Assembly: GCA_020633495.1 (NCBI GenBank)
Contig: JACKDR010000023.1
Span: forward strand, 75,918-139,917
DNA from: Kofleriaceae bacterium
GTDB taxonomy: Bacteria > Myxococcota_A > Polyangia > Haliangiales > Haliangiaceae
Direction: 5' to 3'
DNA length: 64,000 nucleotides
Part shown: positions 1 to 9,331 of the stretch, one piece after another
Layout of the letters: each line of letters opens with the position of its first letter
Position numbering within the stretch: the first letter of the stretch is position 1
Made by a program: the position numbers and the translations under genes
The notes under the pieces: generated by a model
Database searches by the model: none
Told to the model about the DNA's origin: nothing
What the model saw: the letters and a program-made list of their open reading frames with translations, nothing else

Positions 1-196
1 CGGTGATGTGGGAGTCGAAGCGGGTCGCCCCGCCCGGCAGCTCGACGTCGAAGGCGCCCAGCCCGGTGGCACGGAACGCCAGCGCCAGCAACTCCGCCTG
101 GTGCGGATCGGCGGCCGGCGCAACGGTTGCGTCCGGCGGCGCAACGCGCGCAGCGTCCGCAGCCTCGCCCTGCCCCGGTTCGTGCGGCGACGTCAT
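1..196 (-). CDS. Unidentified protein, N-terminal part (cut by left edge)
   Basis: Open frame on the minus strand from an ATG at 196 that runs off the left edge; 65 codons are visible. It begins MTSPHEPGQGEAADAARV, a hydrophilic Ala/Pro-rich leader, and then reads ADPHQAELLALAFRATGLG, which looks like the start of a folded domain. It is divergent from the phosphohexomutase at 280, with about 83 bases between the two starts. There is no signal peptide. Too little is visible to assign a family. Confidence 0.5.
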   Translation of the reverse strand, partial: MTSPHEPGQGEAADAARVAPPDATVAPAADPHQAELLALAFRATGLGAFDVELPGGATRFDSHIT

Positions 197-279
197 GTCA
201 CCACGACTAGCAATGGCCGTACCGACACTGCGACCTGTCGCCGCAGCCAGGGCGCTCAAGTTGGGTATGCTGCGCCCCG

Positions 280-2043
280 ATGAGCCTGCACGCCGACGTC
301 ACCGCTCGCGCCCGCACCTGGCTGGCGCAGGATCCCGATCCCACGACCCGCGCCGAGCTCGAGGCGCTGCTCGCGGCCGCGGAGCACGCCGACGACGCCG
401 GGCACGCCGCCAGCGCCGAGCTGCGCGAGCGGTTCTCGGGGCGGCTCGCGTTCGGCACCGCCGGCCTGCGCGGCGTCCTGGGCGCCGGCCCGATGCGGAT
501 GAACCGGCTGCTGGTCCGCCGCGTCACCGCCGGGCTCGCCGACTACCTGATCGAGCACGTCCCCGAGGCCCGCAGCCGCGGCGTCGTGGTCGGCCACGAC
601 GCCCGCCACCTGTCGCGGGAGCTGGCCGAGGACACGGCGCGGATCCTGTGCGGCGCCGGCATCCGGGTGTTCCTGGCGACCCGGGCGTGGCCGACCCCGA
701 CCACGGCGTGGGCGGTGCTGGATCGCGACGCCGCCGCCGGGGTCATGGTCACGGCCAGCCACAACCCGCCCGCGTACAACGGCTACAAGGTCTACTGGGG
801 CAACGGCGCCCAGATCATCCCGCCGCACGACGCCGGCATCGCCGCCGCGATCGATCAGGTCGACGCCGCCAACAAGCTGACCATGCCGGCGCTCGAGGGC
901 GCCCGCATCCGCAACGAGATCGTCGATCTCGGCGACGACGTCCGCGCCGCGTACCTGACCGAGGCCGCGGCGCTGGCCGGCGCGCCCGACCTCGATCGCC
1001 GCGGCCTGACCATCGCGTACACCCCGCTGCACGGGGTCGGCGGCCAGTGCGTCGAGGAGCTCATGGTCGCCGCCGGCTTCGACGCCATCCACACCGAGCC
1101 GTCGCAGCGCGAGCCCGACGGCGACTTCCCCACGGTCGCGTTCCCCAACCCCGAGGAGCCCGGCGCGATGGACCGGGTCCTGGCGCTGGCCACCGAGGTC
1201 GGCGCCGACCTCGTCCTCGCCAACGATCCCGACGCCGATCGCCTCGCGGTCGCGCTGCCCGACGCCGACGCCGCTGGCGGCTACCGCATGCTGTCCGGCG
1301 ATCAGGTCGGCGCGCTGCTCGCCGACTACCTGCTGAGCCAGCCCGCCGACGGCCCGCGTCTGGTCGCGACGACGATCGTGTCGTCGCAGCTGCTGCGCTA
1401 CCTGGCCGAGGCCGCGGGCGTCGCGTACCGCGAGACCCTGACCGGCTTCAAGTGGATCGCCAACGCCGCGATGGCGTGGTCGGCGGATCCCGCCAACGCC
1501 GGCGGCCGCTTCGTCATGGGCTACGAGGAGGCGCTGGGCTACACCGTCGGCGAGCTGGTCCGCGACAAGGACGGCGTGTCGGCGGCGATGATCTTCGCCG
1601 AGCTGGCGGCGTGGAACCGGGCCCGCGGCCGCACCGTCGCCGCCCACCTCGACGACATCTACCGCCGGGTCGGCCTGTTCCTCACCGAGCAGGTGTCGAT
1701 CACCGCGCCGGGCAGCGCCGGCCTGCAGCGCATCCGCGACACGATGACCCGGTTCCGCACCGCGGCGCCGGCGACGATCGCCGGCCACGCGGTCACCGAG
1801 GCGATCGACCTCGAGCACGGCGCCGGCGACCTGCCCGCCGCCGACGTCCTGATCTGGCGCCTGGCCGGCGGCCGCCGCGTCATCATGCGGCCGTCGGGCA
1901 CCGAGCCCAAGCTCAAGAGCTACTACGAGGTCCGGGTCGAGGTCGGCGCCGGCGAGGACCTGGCGGCGGCCCGGGCCCGGGCCCGCGCCGAGCTGGACGC
2001 GCTGCGCGACGCCCACCAGGCGATGGTCGCGGCGGACGCCTGA
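280..2043 (+). CDS. Phospho-sugar mutase (phosphoglucomutase/phosphomannomutase family)
   Basis: Cytoplasmic alpha-D-phosphohexomutase, 587 aa, interconverting hexose 1- and 6-phosphates, which links glycolysis to polysaccharide and envelope precursors. All four family signatures are visible: the catalytic serine loop TASHNPPAYNGYK (Ser about 160), the metal loop DPDADR (Asp about 316, 318 and 320), the sugar-specificity loop GYEEALGY (about 414) and the phosphate loop RPSGTEPK (about 537). Length and an N-terminal extension before the first motif resemble the PgcA/PGM2-type branch rather than the 450-aa ManB type. The ATG at 280 gives the only start with a full N-terminal domain. Glucose versus mannose preference cannot be read from the sequence. 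Confidence 0.93.
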   Translation: MSLHADVTARARTWLAQDPDPTTRAELEALLAAAEHADDAGHAASAELRERFSGRLAFGTAGLRGVLGAGPMRMNRLLVRRVTAGLADYLIEHVPEARSRGVVVGHDARHLSRELAEDTARILCGAGIRVFLATRAWPTPTTAWAVLDRDAAAGVMVTASHNPPAYNGYKVYWGNGAQIIPPHDAGIAAAIDQVDAANKLTMPALEGARIRNEIVDLGDDVRAAYLTEAAALAGAPDLDRRGLTIAYTPLHGVGGQCVEELMVAAGFDAIHTEPSQREPDGDFPTVAFPNPEEPGAMDRVLALATEVGADLVLANDPDADRLAVALPDADAAGGYRMLSGDQVGALLADYLLSQPADGPRLVATTIVSSQLLRYLAEAAGVAYRETLTGFKWIANAAMAWSADPANAGGRFVMGYEEALGYTVGELVRDKDGVSAAMIFAELAAWNRARGRTVAAHLDDIYRRVGLFLTEQVSITAPGSAGLQRIRDTMTRFRTAAPATIAGHAVTEAIDLEHGAGDLPAADVLIWRLAGGRRVIMRPSGTEPKLKSYYEVRVEVGAGEDLAAARARARAELDALRDAHQAMVAADA

Positions 2044-2083
2044 GCCTCGCCCGAGCCTCGACCGGGCCGACCGCCGTCGCCCG

Positions 2084-3223
2084 CTACGCCGGCTGGCGCG
2101 GCGTCCACGACACCCGCGCCAGATCGTCCCCGAGCACCAGGTCCTGCCCGGCCTCCAGCCGCACGATCCGGACCTCGTCGTCGTGGCCGCGCCGGAAGGT
2201 GCCGTTGGTGCTGCCGGTGTCGATGGCGTAGACCGCGTCGCCGACCGACAGCACCAGCAGGTGGACCCGCGACACCCCGTGGTGGGCCACGACCGTGGCG
2301 CCGTGGGTGTCGCAGCGATCGTAGCGGCCGAGCAGGATGCCGCCGGCGGCGGCGCGCTCGCCGACCGAGATGCGCTGGCTCTTGCCCTTGGCCGTCACCT
2401 GCAGGGCGCCGAGCTCGGTGTCGCCGTCGCCGACCAGCGACACCTGGGCGCGCGCCGGGCCCGGCCGGGTCCGCACCAGCGTGATCCGACCATTGTCGAC
2501 GGGCCCCGGATCCGGGATCTCGATGACGCCGGTGCCCTCGGCCATGCGGCCGGCGCCGTCGGTGGGCTCCTCGGGGAACGGACTCTTGCGGCGGCGCGCC
2601 CACCGGTCGGGCTCGGCGCCGACCTCGTCGAGGTAGACCCGCTCGGGGATGCACTTCCACGCCTCGGACGCCGACTCCGGCCAGACCGTGTCGTCGCCGG
2701 TGACCAGGAAGAACAGGGCGTGGCTGCCGACCGCGACGAAGGTGGCGCCCTCGGCGGTGACCGACTCGAGCCGCCGGCCGCCCTCGTCGAGGAACGCGGT
2801 GCGGGTCCGGAGGTCGAGCAGGCGGAACGCGACCTGCGGCCGGGTCGCACCCGCCGCCAGCGGCGCGACCACCAGCGCCAGGTGGCGCAGCGACATCGCC
2901 GGATCGCCGTCGAGGTACAGATCGCAGTGGCCGTGACGCCCGACCACCGCGGCGTTGGCGGCGCCAACCTTGGCCTGCAGGCACAGGCTGCCGGCGACCC
3001 GCTTGTTGACGGCGTCGACCGCGACCACGACCACGCCCGGCGACGTGAACGTGCAGACCAGCCGCCGCATCTCCTCCCAGCCGACCGCGAACAGGCGCTG
3101 GAACGGCAGCGTCGGCATGCGCTCGACGACCATCACGCCGGTGCGTCGGTTGTCGGCCTCGCCGCGCTCGATGCCGCGGCGAAGCTCGACGATGCGCGTG
3201 CGGTTGGCCGACACCAGGATCAT
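2084..3223 (-). CDS. FHA-domain protein with two FHA-like segments
   Basis: 379 aa, cytoplasmic, without signal or membrane segment. The C-terminal FHA domain is clear: GRYDRCD (about 299), SRVH (about 318) and DTGSTNGT (about 335), the usual phosphothreonine-binding loop residues. A second, weaker FHA-like segment lies near residues 95-115 (GRHGHCD then SLRH). The family binds phosphothreonine peptides and commonly works with Ser/Thr kinases; partner and output are unknown here. It is convergent with the phosphohexomutase (40 bases between stops) and shares its strand with the DUF2254 gene just upstream. The start is the ATG at 3223; open frame continues upstream, but its codon pattern belongs to the neighbouring gene in another frame. 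Confidence 0.8.
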   Translation of the reverse strand: MILVSANRTRIVELRRGIERGEADNRRTGVMVVERMPTLPFQRLFAVGWEEMRRLVCTFTSPGVVVVAVDAVNKRVAGSLCLQAKVGAANAAVVGRHGHCDLYLDGDPAMSLRHLALVVAPLAAGATRPQVAFRLLDLRTRTAFLDEGGRRLESVTAEGATFVAVGSHALFFLVTGDDTVWPESASEAWKCIPERVYLDEVGAEPDRWARRRKSPFPEEPTDGAGRMAEGTGVIEIPDPGPVDNGRITLVRTRPGPARAQVSLVGDGDTELGALQVTAKGKSQRISVGERAAAGGILLGRYDRCDTHGATVVAHHGVSRVHLLVLSVGDAVYAIDTGSTNGTFRRGHDDEVRIVRLEAGQDLVLGDDLARVSWTPRQPA

Positions 3224-3315
3224 CCTACCGGAAGTTCGGCCCCGACCGCGGGCGCAATCGCGACGGCGAGCCGAGGTTTTCCACTTCCCGCCGCGATCGC
3301 TACCCCGGCCGTACC

Positions 3316-4929
<1,614 letters not shown>

Positions 4930-4942
4930 GGCCCCGAGGATA

Positions 4943-5857
4943 TCAGGGCAACGGCAGCGTCGTGGTGCCCGGGGTCGGCGCAGTGAAGCTGCCCTGGTCC
5001 CAGGTGTCGGCGGTGGCCTCGCTGGTCTCGTCGTGGCCGTCGACGCCGTTGCCGGTGCCGGCCTGGGTCTCGTGCCCGGCCTCGAGCGCGACCCGCTTGG
5101 TCGACAGGCCCGAGCCGGGCGCGGCGGCCTGGTCCGGGAGCGTGCCGGCCTCGGCGCGGTAGGTCGAGGTGGTCGCGCCACCGTCGGGGCCGTCGATCGC
5201 GACCCCGGCCTTGCCGGTCAGACGGTTGGCCGCGGTCGGCACGCCGGCGTTGAACAGATCGACGTCGGTGACCAGATCGGCGGCGCCGTCCCAGTAGAAC
5301 AGCGCGACCAGCTCGCCGGCGTTGGTCAGGGTCGGCGTGCCGCTCGCCGCGACCACGGTCATCGTGCCGTCGGCGACCGAGTACGTCGGCGCGACGCCGG
5401 TGGCGGTCTGGAAGTCGGCGGCGGTGGAGATCGCGACGACCACCACGCCGCCGCCCGGGATCGACGCGCCGGACGGGAACCGCGCGATGAAGTCGGCGCT
5501 GTCGAGGGTCTGGCTGCCGTCCGGCAGGCGGAAGTAGGTCGGAGCGTCGGACAGGTAGTAGTGCGACAGGTCGACCGCGGCCGCGCCGGGGTTGACGATC
5601 TCGATCATCTCGGCGCCGGTCGGGGCCAGCACGACCTCGGACAGCGCCAGGACCTCGGCGGTGCCGGAGGGGCCGGCGTCGGGGGCGTCGGGGACGGTGG
5701 CGTCGGGGCTGCCGGGATCGGCGTCGGGGCCGCCGGCGGGGGCGTCGATCGTGGCGGGCGAGGCGTCCGCGGGGGCGTCGTCACCACCCACCGAGTGCCC
5801 GGCGGCGCAGCCGGTGAGGAGGGCGGCGAGGGTCGCGAACAGGGCGCGGTAGGACAT
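4943..5857 (-). CDS. Lamin-tail-domain lipoprotein
   Basis: 304 aa secreted lipoprotein. The signal peptide MSYRALFATLAALLTGC ends in a lipobox cysteine, followed by an Asp/Ala/Pro linker of about 50 residues (repeated DAP/DAD units) typical of myxobacterial surface proteins. The domain after it contains LALSEVVLAPTGAEMIEIVN and VDLSHYYLSD, the signature of an extracellular lamin tail domain, often found in bacterial surface proteins or nucleases; no catalytic domain is present. A GGAG about 8 bases before the ATG at 5857 supports this start over an upstream in-frame one. It probably forms an operon with the DUF2254 gene, whose start lies 13 bases after this stop. Confidence 0.8.
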   Translation of the reverse strand: MSYRALFATLAALLTGCAAGHSVGGDDAPADASPATIDAPAGGPDADPGSPDATVPDAPDAGPSGTAEVLALSEVVLAPTGAEMIEIVNPGAAAVDLSHYYLSDAPTYFRLPDGSQTLDSADFIARFPSGASIPGGGVVVVAISTAADFQTATGVAPTYSVADGTMTVVAASGTPTLTNAGELVALFYWDGAADLVTDVDLFNAGVPTAANRLTGKAGVAIDGPDGGATTSTYRAEAGTLPDQAAAPGSGLSTKRVALEAGHETQAGTGNGVDGHDETSEATADTWDQGSFTAPTPGTTTLPLP

Positions 5858-5952
5858 GGAGGGCTCCGGGGGGAAGCCCGGCTGATAGCAGCGCGGGCCG
5901 CGCTTCGACAACCCACGATATGTGATAAACGAGCGGCAGCAAGGAGACCCTC

Positions 5953-6528
5953 GTGAGCGAATTCCTGGACGAACGCCGCCAAGCCCTCGAAGACGAGTTC
6001 TTCCACAAGGAAAACGAGAAGAAGCTCGCCAAGCTCAAGGAGCACCTGTCCGAGCAAGAGACCAAGGAGGAGCTCCAGAAGGCCTCCGGCATGACCGACG
6101 ACGCGGTCCTCGACAAGCTGGTTCACCTGGGGCTGCGAGGCCCCACCGTGGCGGCGCTGTCGCTGGTCCCGCTGATCGCGGTGGCCTGGGCCGACGGCGA
6201 GCTGCAGGACAACGAGCGCGAGTCGATCATGCAGGCCGCCAACGCCAAGGGCATGGGCCCGGGCACCCCCGGCCACGAGATCCTCACCAGCTGGCTGGTC
6301 CGCAAGCCCGACGACACGCTGTTCGAGGCGTGGCAGGGCTACATCCAGGCGCTGATGAGCCAGCTCAACGACGAGCAGGTCAAGCTGCTCAAGAGCCAGA
6401 TCGTCAACTTCGCGCGCGTCATCGCCGAGTCGGCGGGCGGCTTCCTCGGTTTCGGCAAGGTCGCCGGGTCCGAGGAGAAGGTGCTCGAGCGGGTCGCCGC
6501 CACCTTCGACGCCAAGGCCGCCAAGTAG
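5953..6528 (+). CDS. TerB-like helical protein
   Basis: 191 aa soluble protein. Residues 1-45 are strongly charged and likely coiled-coil (Lys/Glu-rich, KENEKKLAKLKEHLSEQETK). The middle holds LIAVAWADGELQDNERESIM, the classic core of a TerB-like domain, an all-helical fold with an acidic metal-binding loop; the domain is widespread and its role is poorly defined (envelope stress, tellurite resistance). The GTG start at 5953 is decided by a good AAGGAG at 5941-5946. Two bases separate its stop from the GTG of the downstream aldo/keto reductase, so the two are probably cotranscribed. Confidence 0.75.
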   Translation: MSEFLDERRQALEDEFFHKENEKKLAKLKEHLSEQETKEELQKASGMTDDAVLDKLVHLGLRGPTVAALSLVPLIAVAWADGELQDNERESIMQAANAKGMGPGTPGHEILTSWLVRKPDDTLFEAWQGYIQALMSQLNDEQVKLLKSQIVNFARVIAESAGGFLGFGKVAGSEEKVLERVAATFDAKAAK

Positions 6529-6530
6529 CG

Positions 6531-7523
6531 GTGGACTACCGGCTACTGGGCGCGACCGGCGTCAAGGTCTCGCACCTGGCGCTCGGCTGCATGTCGTTCG
6601 GCGGCGACGCCGACGAGGCGACGAGCGCGGCGCTGTTCGGCCGCGCCCGCGACGCCGGCGTCAACCTGTTCGACACCGCCGACGTCTACAACGGCGGCCG
6701 GTCCGAGGAGATCCTCGGCCGGCTGATCGCGGGCTGCCGCGACGAGGTCGTCGTGGCGTCGAAGGCGTACTTCCCGACCGGCGCCGACGTCAACGCGCGC
6801 GGCACGTCGCGCTACCACCTGGTGCGCGCGGTCGAGGGCAGCCTGCGCCGGCTCGGCACCGACCGCATCGATCTGTTCTACCTGCACCGCTTCGACGACG
6901 TCACCGACGTCGGCGAGTCGCTGCGCGCGCTCGACGATCTGGTCCGCGCCGGCAAGATCCTGTACCCGGCGTGCAGCAACTTCGCGGCGTGGCAGGTGGC
7001 GCAGGCGCTGGGCGTCGCGGCGCGCGATCGGCTGGCGCCGCTGGTCGCGGTGCAGCCCATGTACAACCTGGTCAAGCGCCAGGCCGAGGTCGAGCTCCTG
7101 CCGATGGCGCAGGCGCTGCGGGTCGCGGTCATCCCGTACAGCCCGCTGGGCGGCGGCCTCTTGACCGGCAAGTACGGCGTCGACCGCCGGCCCGATGCCG
7201 GGCGCCTGGTCGGCAACCCGATGTACCAGACCCGCTACGGCGATCCGGCGGTCTACGAGGCCGCCGACCGCATGGTCGCGCTGGCCGGCGAGCTCGGGGT
7301 CGCGCCGGCGACGCTGGCGGTGGCGTGGGTCGCCAGCCACCCCGGCGTGACCTCGGTGCTGCTGGGCGCGCGCTCGGTGGCGCAGCTCGAGCCGTCGCTG
7401 GCGGCCGCGACCTGGGCGCTCGACGCGGAGGCCCGGGCCCGGGTGTCGGCGCTGACGCCGGAGCCGCCGCCGGCGACCGATCGCAACGAAGAGCGCACCG
7501 CCAACAACTACGGCACGCGGTAG
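6531..7523 (+). CDS. Aldo/keto reductase
   Basis: 330 aa cytoplasmic NADPH-dependent oxidoreductase of the AKR superfamily (YhdN/GSP69-like group). The catalytic tetrad is visible: Asp 48 and Tyr 53 in FDTADVYNGGRSEE, Lys 78 in VVASKAYF and His 119 in LFYLHRFDD. The NADPH-binding end is present as VTSVLLGARSVAQLE. The start is GTG at 6531, two bases after the stop of the TerB-like gene; this gives the usual MDYRLLGATG(V/L) N-terminus. Physiological substrate is unknown. The low-complexity hexamer tract begins about 25 bases after its stop. Confidence 0.9.
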   Translation: MDYRLLGATGVKVSHLALGCMSFGGDADEATSAALFGRARDAGVNLFDTADVYNGGRSEEILGRLIAGCRDEVVVASKAYFPTGADVNARGTSRYHLVRAVEGSLRRLGTDRIDLFYLHRFDDVTDVGESLRALDDLVRAGKILYPACSNFAAWQVAQALGVAARDRLAPLVAVQPMYNLVKRQAEVELLPMAQALRVAVIPYSPLGGGLLTGKYGVDRRPDAGRLVGNPMYQTRYGDPAVYEAADRMVALAGELGVAPATLAVAWVASHPGVTSVLLGARSVAQLEPSLAAATWALDAEARARVSALTPEPPPATDRNEERTANNYGTR

Positions 7524-7544
7524 CGCGGCGGCAGGGGGCCGGCG

Positions 7545-7816
7545 ACGCCGCCCTCCGCCTCCGCGGCCGCCTCCGCCCCCGCCTCCGGCCCCCTGCGGCC
7601 GCCTCCGCCTCCGCGGCCGCCTCCGCCTCCGCCTCCGGCCCCGCCTCCGCCTCCGCCTCCGCCTCCGCCGCCGCCTCCGCGGCCGCCTCCGCGGCCGCCT
7701 CCGCCTCCGCCTCCGCCTCCGCCTCCGCCTCCGCCTCCCGCCCCGCCTCCGCCTCCGCCTCCGCCTCCGCCTCCGCCTCCGCCTCCGCGGCCGCCTCCGC
7801 CTCCGCCTCCGCCTCT
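7545..7816. repeat. CCTCCG-type hexanucleotide low-complexity tract
   Basis: About 270 bases composed almost wholly of CCTCCG units with occasional CGGCCG and CCCCCG variants, between the aldo/keto reductase stop and a dispersed repeat. The minus strand reads as repeated GGAGGC, giving many closely spaced GG runs that could fold into G-quadruplexes. Reading frames through it are artificial Ala/Ser or Glu/Ala repeats. Copy number is likely to be unstable and hard to assemble. Confidence 0.85.
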
Positions 7817-7820
7817 AGAA

Positions 7821-7866
7821 CTTCGGGGTCGCGGCTTCGCCGCTCACCCTTCGCTCGAGGTGAGTG
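7821..7866 (+). repeat. Dispersed repeat, diverged copy
   Basis: Reads as a degenerate version of the element at 33111-33165: TTCGGGGTCGCGGC, then a C-rich middle, then a GCTCGAGGTGAG end. It directly follows the hexamer tract and lies outside any supported gene. Confidence 0.5.
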
Positions 7867-7870
7867 TCCC

Positions 7871-8206
7871 GGGCTCGACTCGCCCGCGGGGCTACGCCAA
7901 TCGGACTCCGCTCCCAACGAACAGCTGGGCCAAGTCGCGCAGCGAGCGGCTGACCGCGGGTGCTGGCCTGACACCACTCACCCCGAGCTTGTCGAGGGGG
8001 CGAGCACCGGTGCGCCGCCGGGACCGCACCGATCCACCCCCTCGCGACTGCGCCCTCGCGGCTGCGCCGCTCGGGCTCCGCTCGAGGTGAGCGCACGAGG
8101 TCGCCCCGAGCGACCTCAGCCGGGTTCGTTGTGCGGCACATCTCCGACGGCCGCTCGGGCTCCGCGGCGTGCGTGCCGGGCTCCACGTCCCCGCGACTCA
8201 CGCCGA
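7871..8206. other. Intergenic stretch without a recognisable gene
   Basis: Between the hexamer tract and the 3' end of the M14 peptidase frame. It holds one copy of the dispersed repeat (8051-8093) and short CTC/GAG inverted segments. Open frames here have no plausible start or protein-like composition. I see no RNA gene or convincing terminator. Confidence 0.5.
8051..8093 (+). repeat. Dispersed GC-rich repeat copy
   Basis: Contains CGCCCTCGCGGCTGCGCCGC followed by TCGGGCTCCGCTCGAGGTGA, nearly the same as the plus-strand copy at 57707-57773 and, as reverse complement, 33006-33072. The internal GCGGC...GCCGC arms can form a hairpin. It is intergenic, as are all other copies found. Confidence 0.65.
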
Positions 8207-9331
8207 TCACGGTGGGTGGGACGTCACGCCGGCACGGGTGACGCGCGCGTGCGGGGGTCCTCCGCCGGCGAGTTCCGCAGCGGGCTCGTACGAGCACGAG
8301 ACTGCGTCACCGCTCACGCCACCTCCCACGCCCGCGCTCTCGTCACCGCGAGGATGTCTGAGCCGGCGGAGGATCCCCACGCGCGCGGCAGGACCCGGGC
8401 CGGCGGCACGCGGTCTCCCGACGGCCCGCGCCACGCCGCTACCCGCCCGCGCCGCGCACGAACGGCTCGAGCGCGCGCGCGATCGCGCGATCGCGTCGGC
8501 GCGCGCCGCCGGCGCCGGCGGGTTGAACCAGGTGAACGGCGACAGCAGCGCGCGCGGCGTCGCGCCGCGGGCGCCGCCGCCGGTGCACTCGACCAGCAGC
8601 GCCAGCGCGCCGAGCTCGCCGTGCAGCCAGTCGAGCTCCATGCCATGGCCGAAGGCGCCAGGCACCCAGCGCGACGACTGGACCACGTCGTAGGGCTCGG
8701 GCATGCGCGCGGCGACGGCGTGCGCCGCCGCGGTCAGCGCGGCGTGGCGCTCGGGGCGACGCCAGCGACCGCCCCACGGCGTGAGGATCTTGTTGCCGAA
8801 CGAGTGCAACGACACCGCGCGGTCGACGCCCGCGCCGCGCAGCCGCGCCGCCACCGCCGCGGTCTCGGGCTCCGACAGCGGCGCCGGGCCGCCGTAGTTC
8901 CAGCCGGTCGGCAGGCGCCGGCCGACGCGGAAGTCGACCGGGAAGTTGCGGTTGAGATCGACGCCGCGGCCGTCGGCGCCGAGGTTGCCGCGGCGCCACC
9001 GGCGCCGGCCCGCGATCAGATCGGCCTCGACGTCGACGTAGCCGTCGACGTTGATCCAGGGCAGCGCGACGATCCGGCGATCGCGCGGCGGCGCCGCGAC
9101 CAGCCGCGCCAGCAGCGCCAGCGCGACCTCGACGCCGATCCACTCGATCGGGTGCAGGCCGGCGAGGATCGCGGTGGCCGGCGCGTCGGCGGGGCCGACC
9201 TCGACGGCGACGACGTCGGCGCCGCGCACGGTGCGGCCGGCCGGCGCGACCCGCGCGCCCTGCCCGGCCAGCTCGGCGAGCGCCGCGGTCACCGCGGCGG
9301 CGCCGCGGTAGCCGGCCGGCACCCCGGTCAC
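8207..9331 (-). CDS. M14-family zinc carboxypeptidase (3' end frameshifted)
   Basis: 374 aa as written; the first ~285 form an M14 metallocarboxypeptidase. Zinc ligands HPIE (His 60, Glu 63) and His 176 (SLHSFGN) are present, as are the substrate-binding NRN (127-129) and catalytic Glu 248 (LLVECTGGG), so the enzyme should be active. The last ~80 residues (Arg/Ser/Gly-rich) are not protein-like. In the next frame the gene would end ALEPFVRGAGG at 8439, a normal family end; one missing base in the GCGCGC/GATC run near 8475-8495 would explain this. GTG start at 9331 overlaps the upstream stop (GTGA). Third gene of a tetR-led operon. No signal peptide is visible. Confidence 0.8.
   Translation of the reverse strand: MTGVPAGYRGAAAVTAALAELAGQGARVAPAGRTVRGADVVAVEVGPADAPATAILAGLHPIEWIGVEVALALLARLVAAPPRDRRIVALPWINVDGYVDVEADLIAGRRRWRRGNLGADGRGVDLNRNFPVDFRVGRRLPTGWNYGGPAPLSEPETAAVAARLRGAGVDRAVSLHSFGNKILTPWGGRWRRPERHAALTAAAHAVAARMPEPYDVVQSSRWVPGAFGHGMELDWLHGELGALALLVECTGGGARGATPRALLSPFTWFNPPAPAARADAIARSRARSSRSCAARAGSGVARAVGRPRAAGPGPAARVGILRRLRHPRGDESAGVGGGVSGDAVSCSYEPAAELAGGGPPHARVTRAGVTSHPP

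Noticed and set aside
7545..7816. CRISPR array
   Set aside because: Units are a 6-base tandem repeat without spacers, and no cas gene is nearby.
8207..8438. C-terminal extension of the M14 carboxypeptidase as a functional domain
   Set aside because: Composition is Arg/Ser/Gly-rich and unlike the rest; the next frame ends with a normal family C-terminus at 8439.
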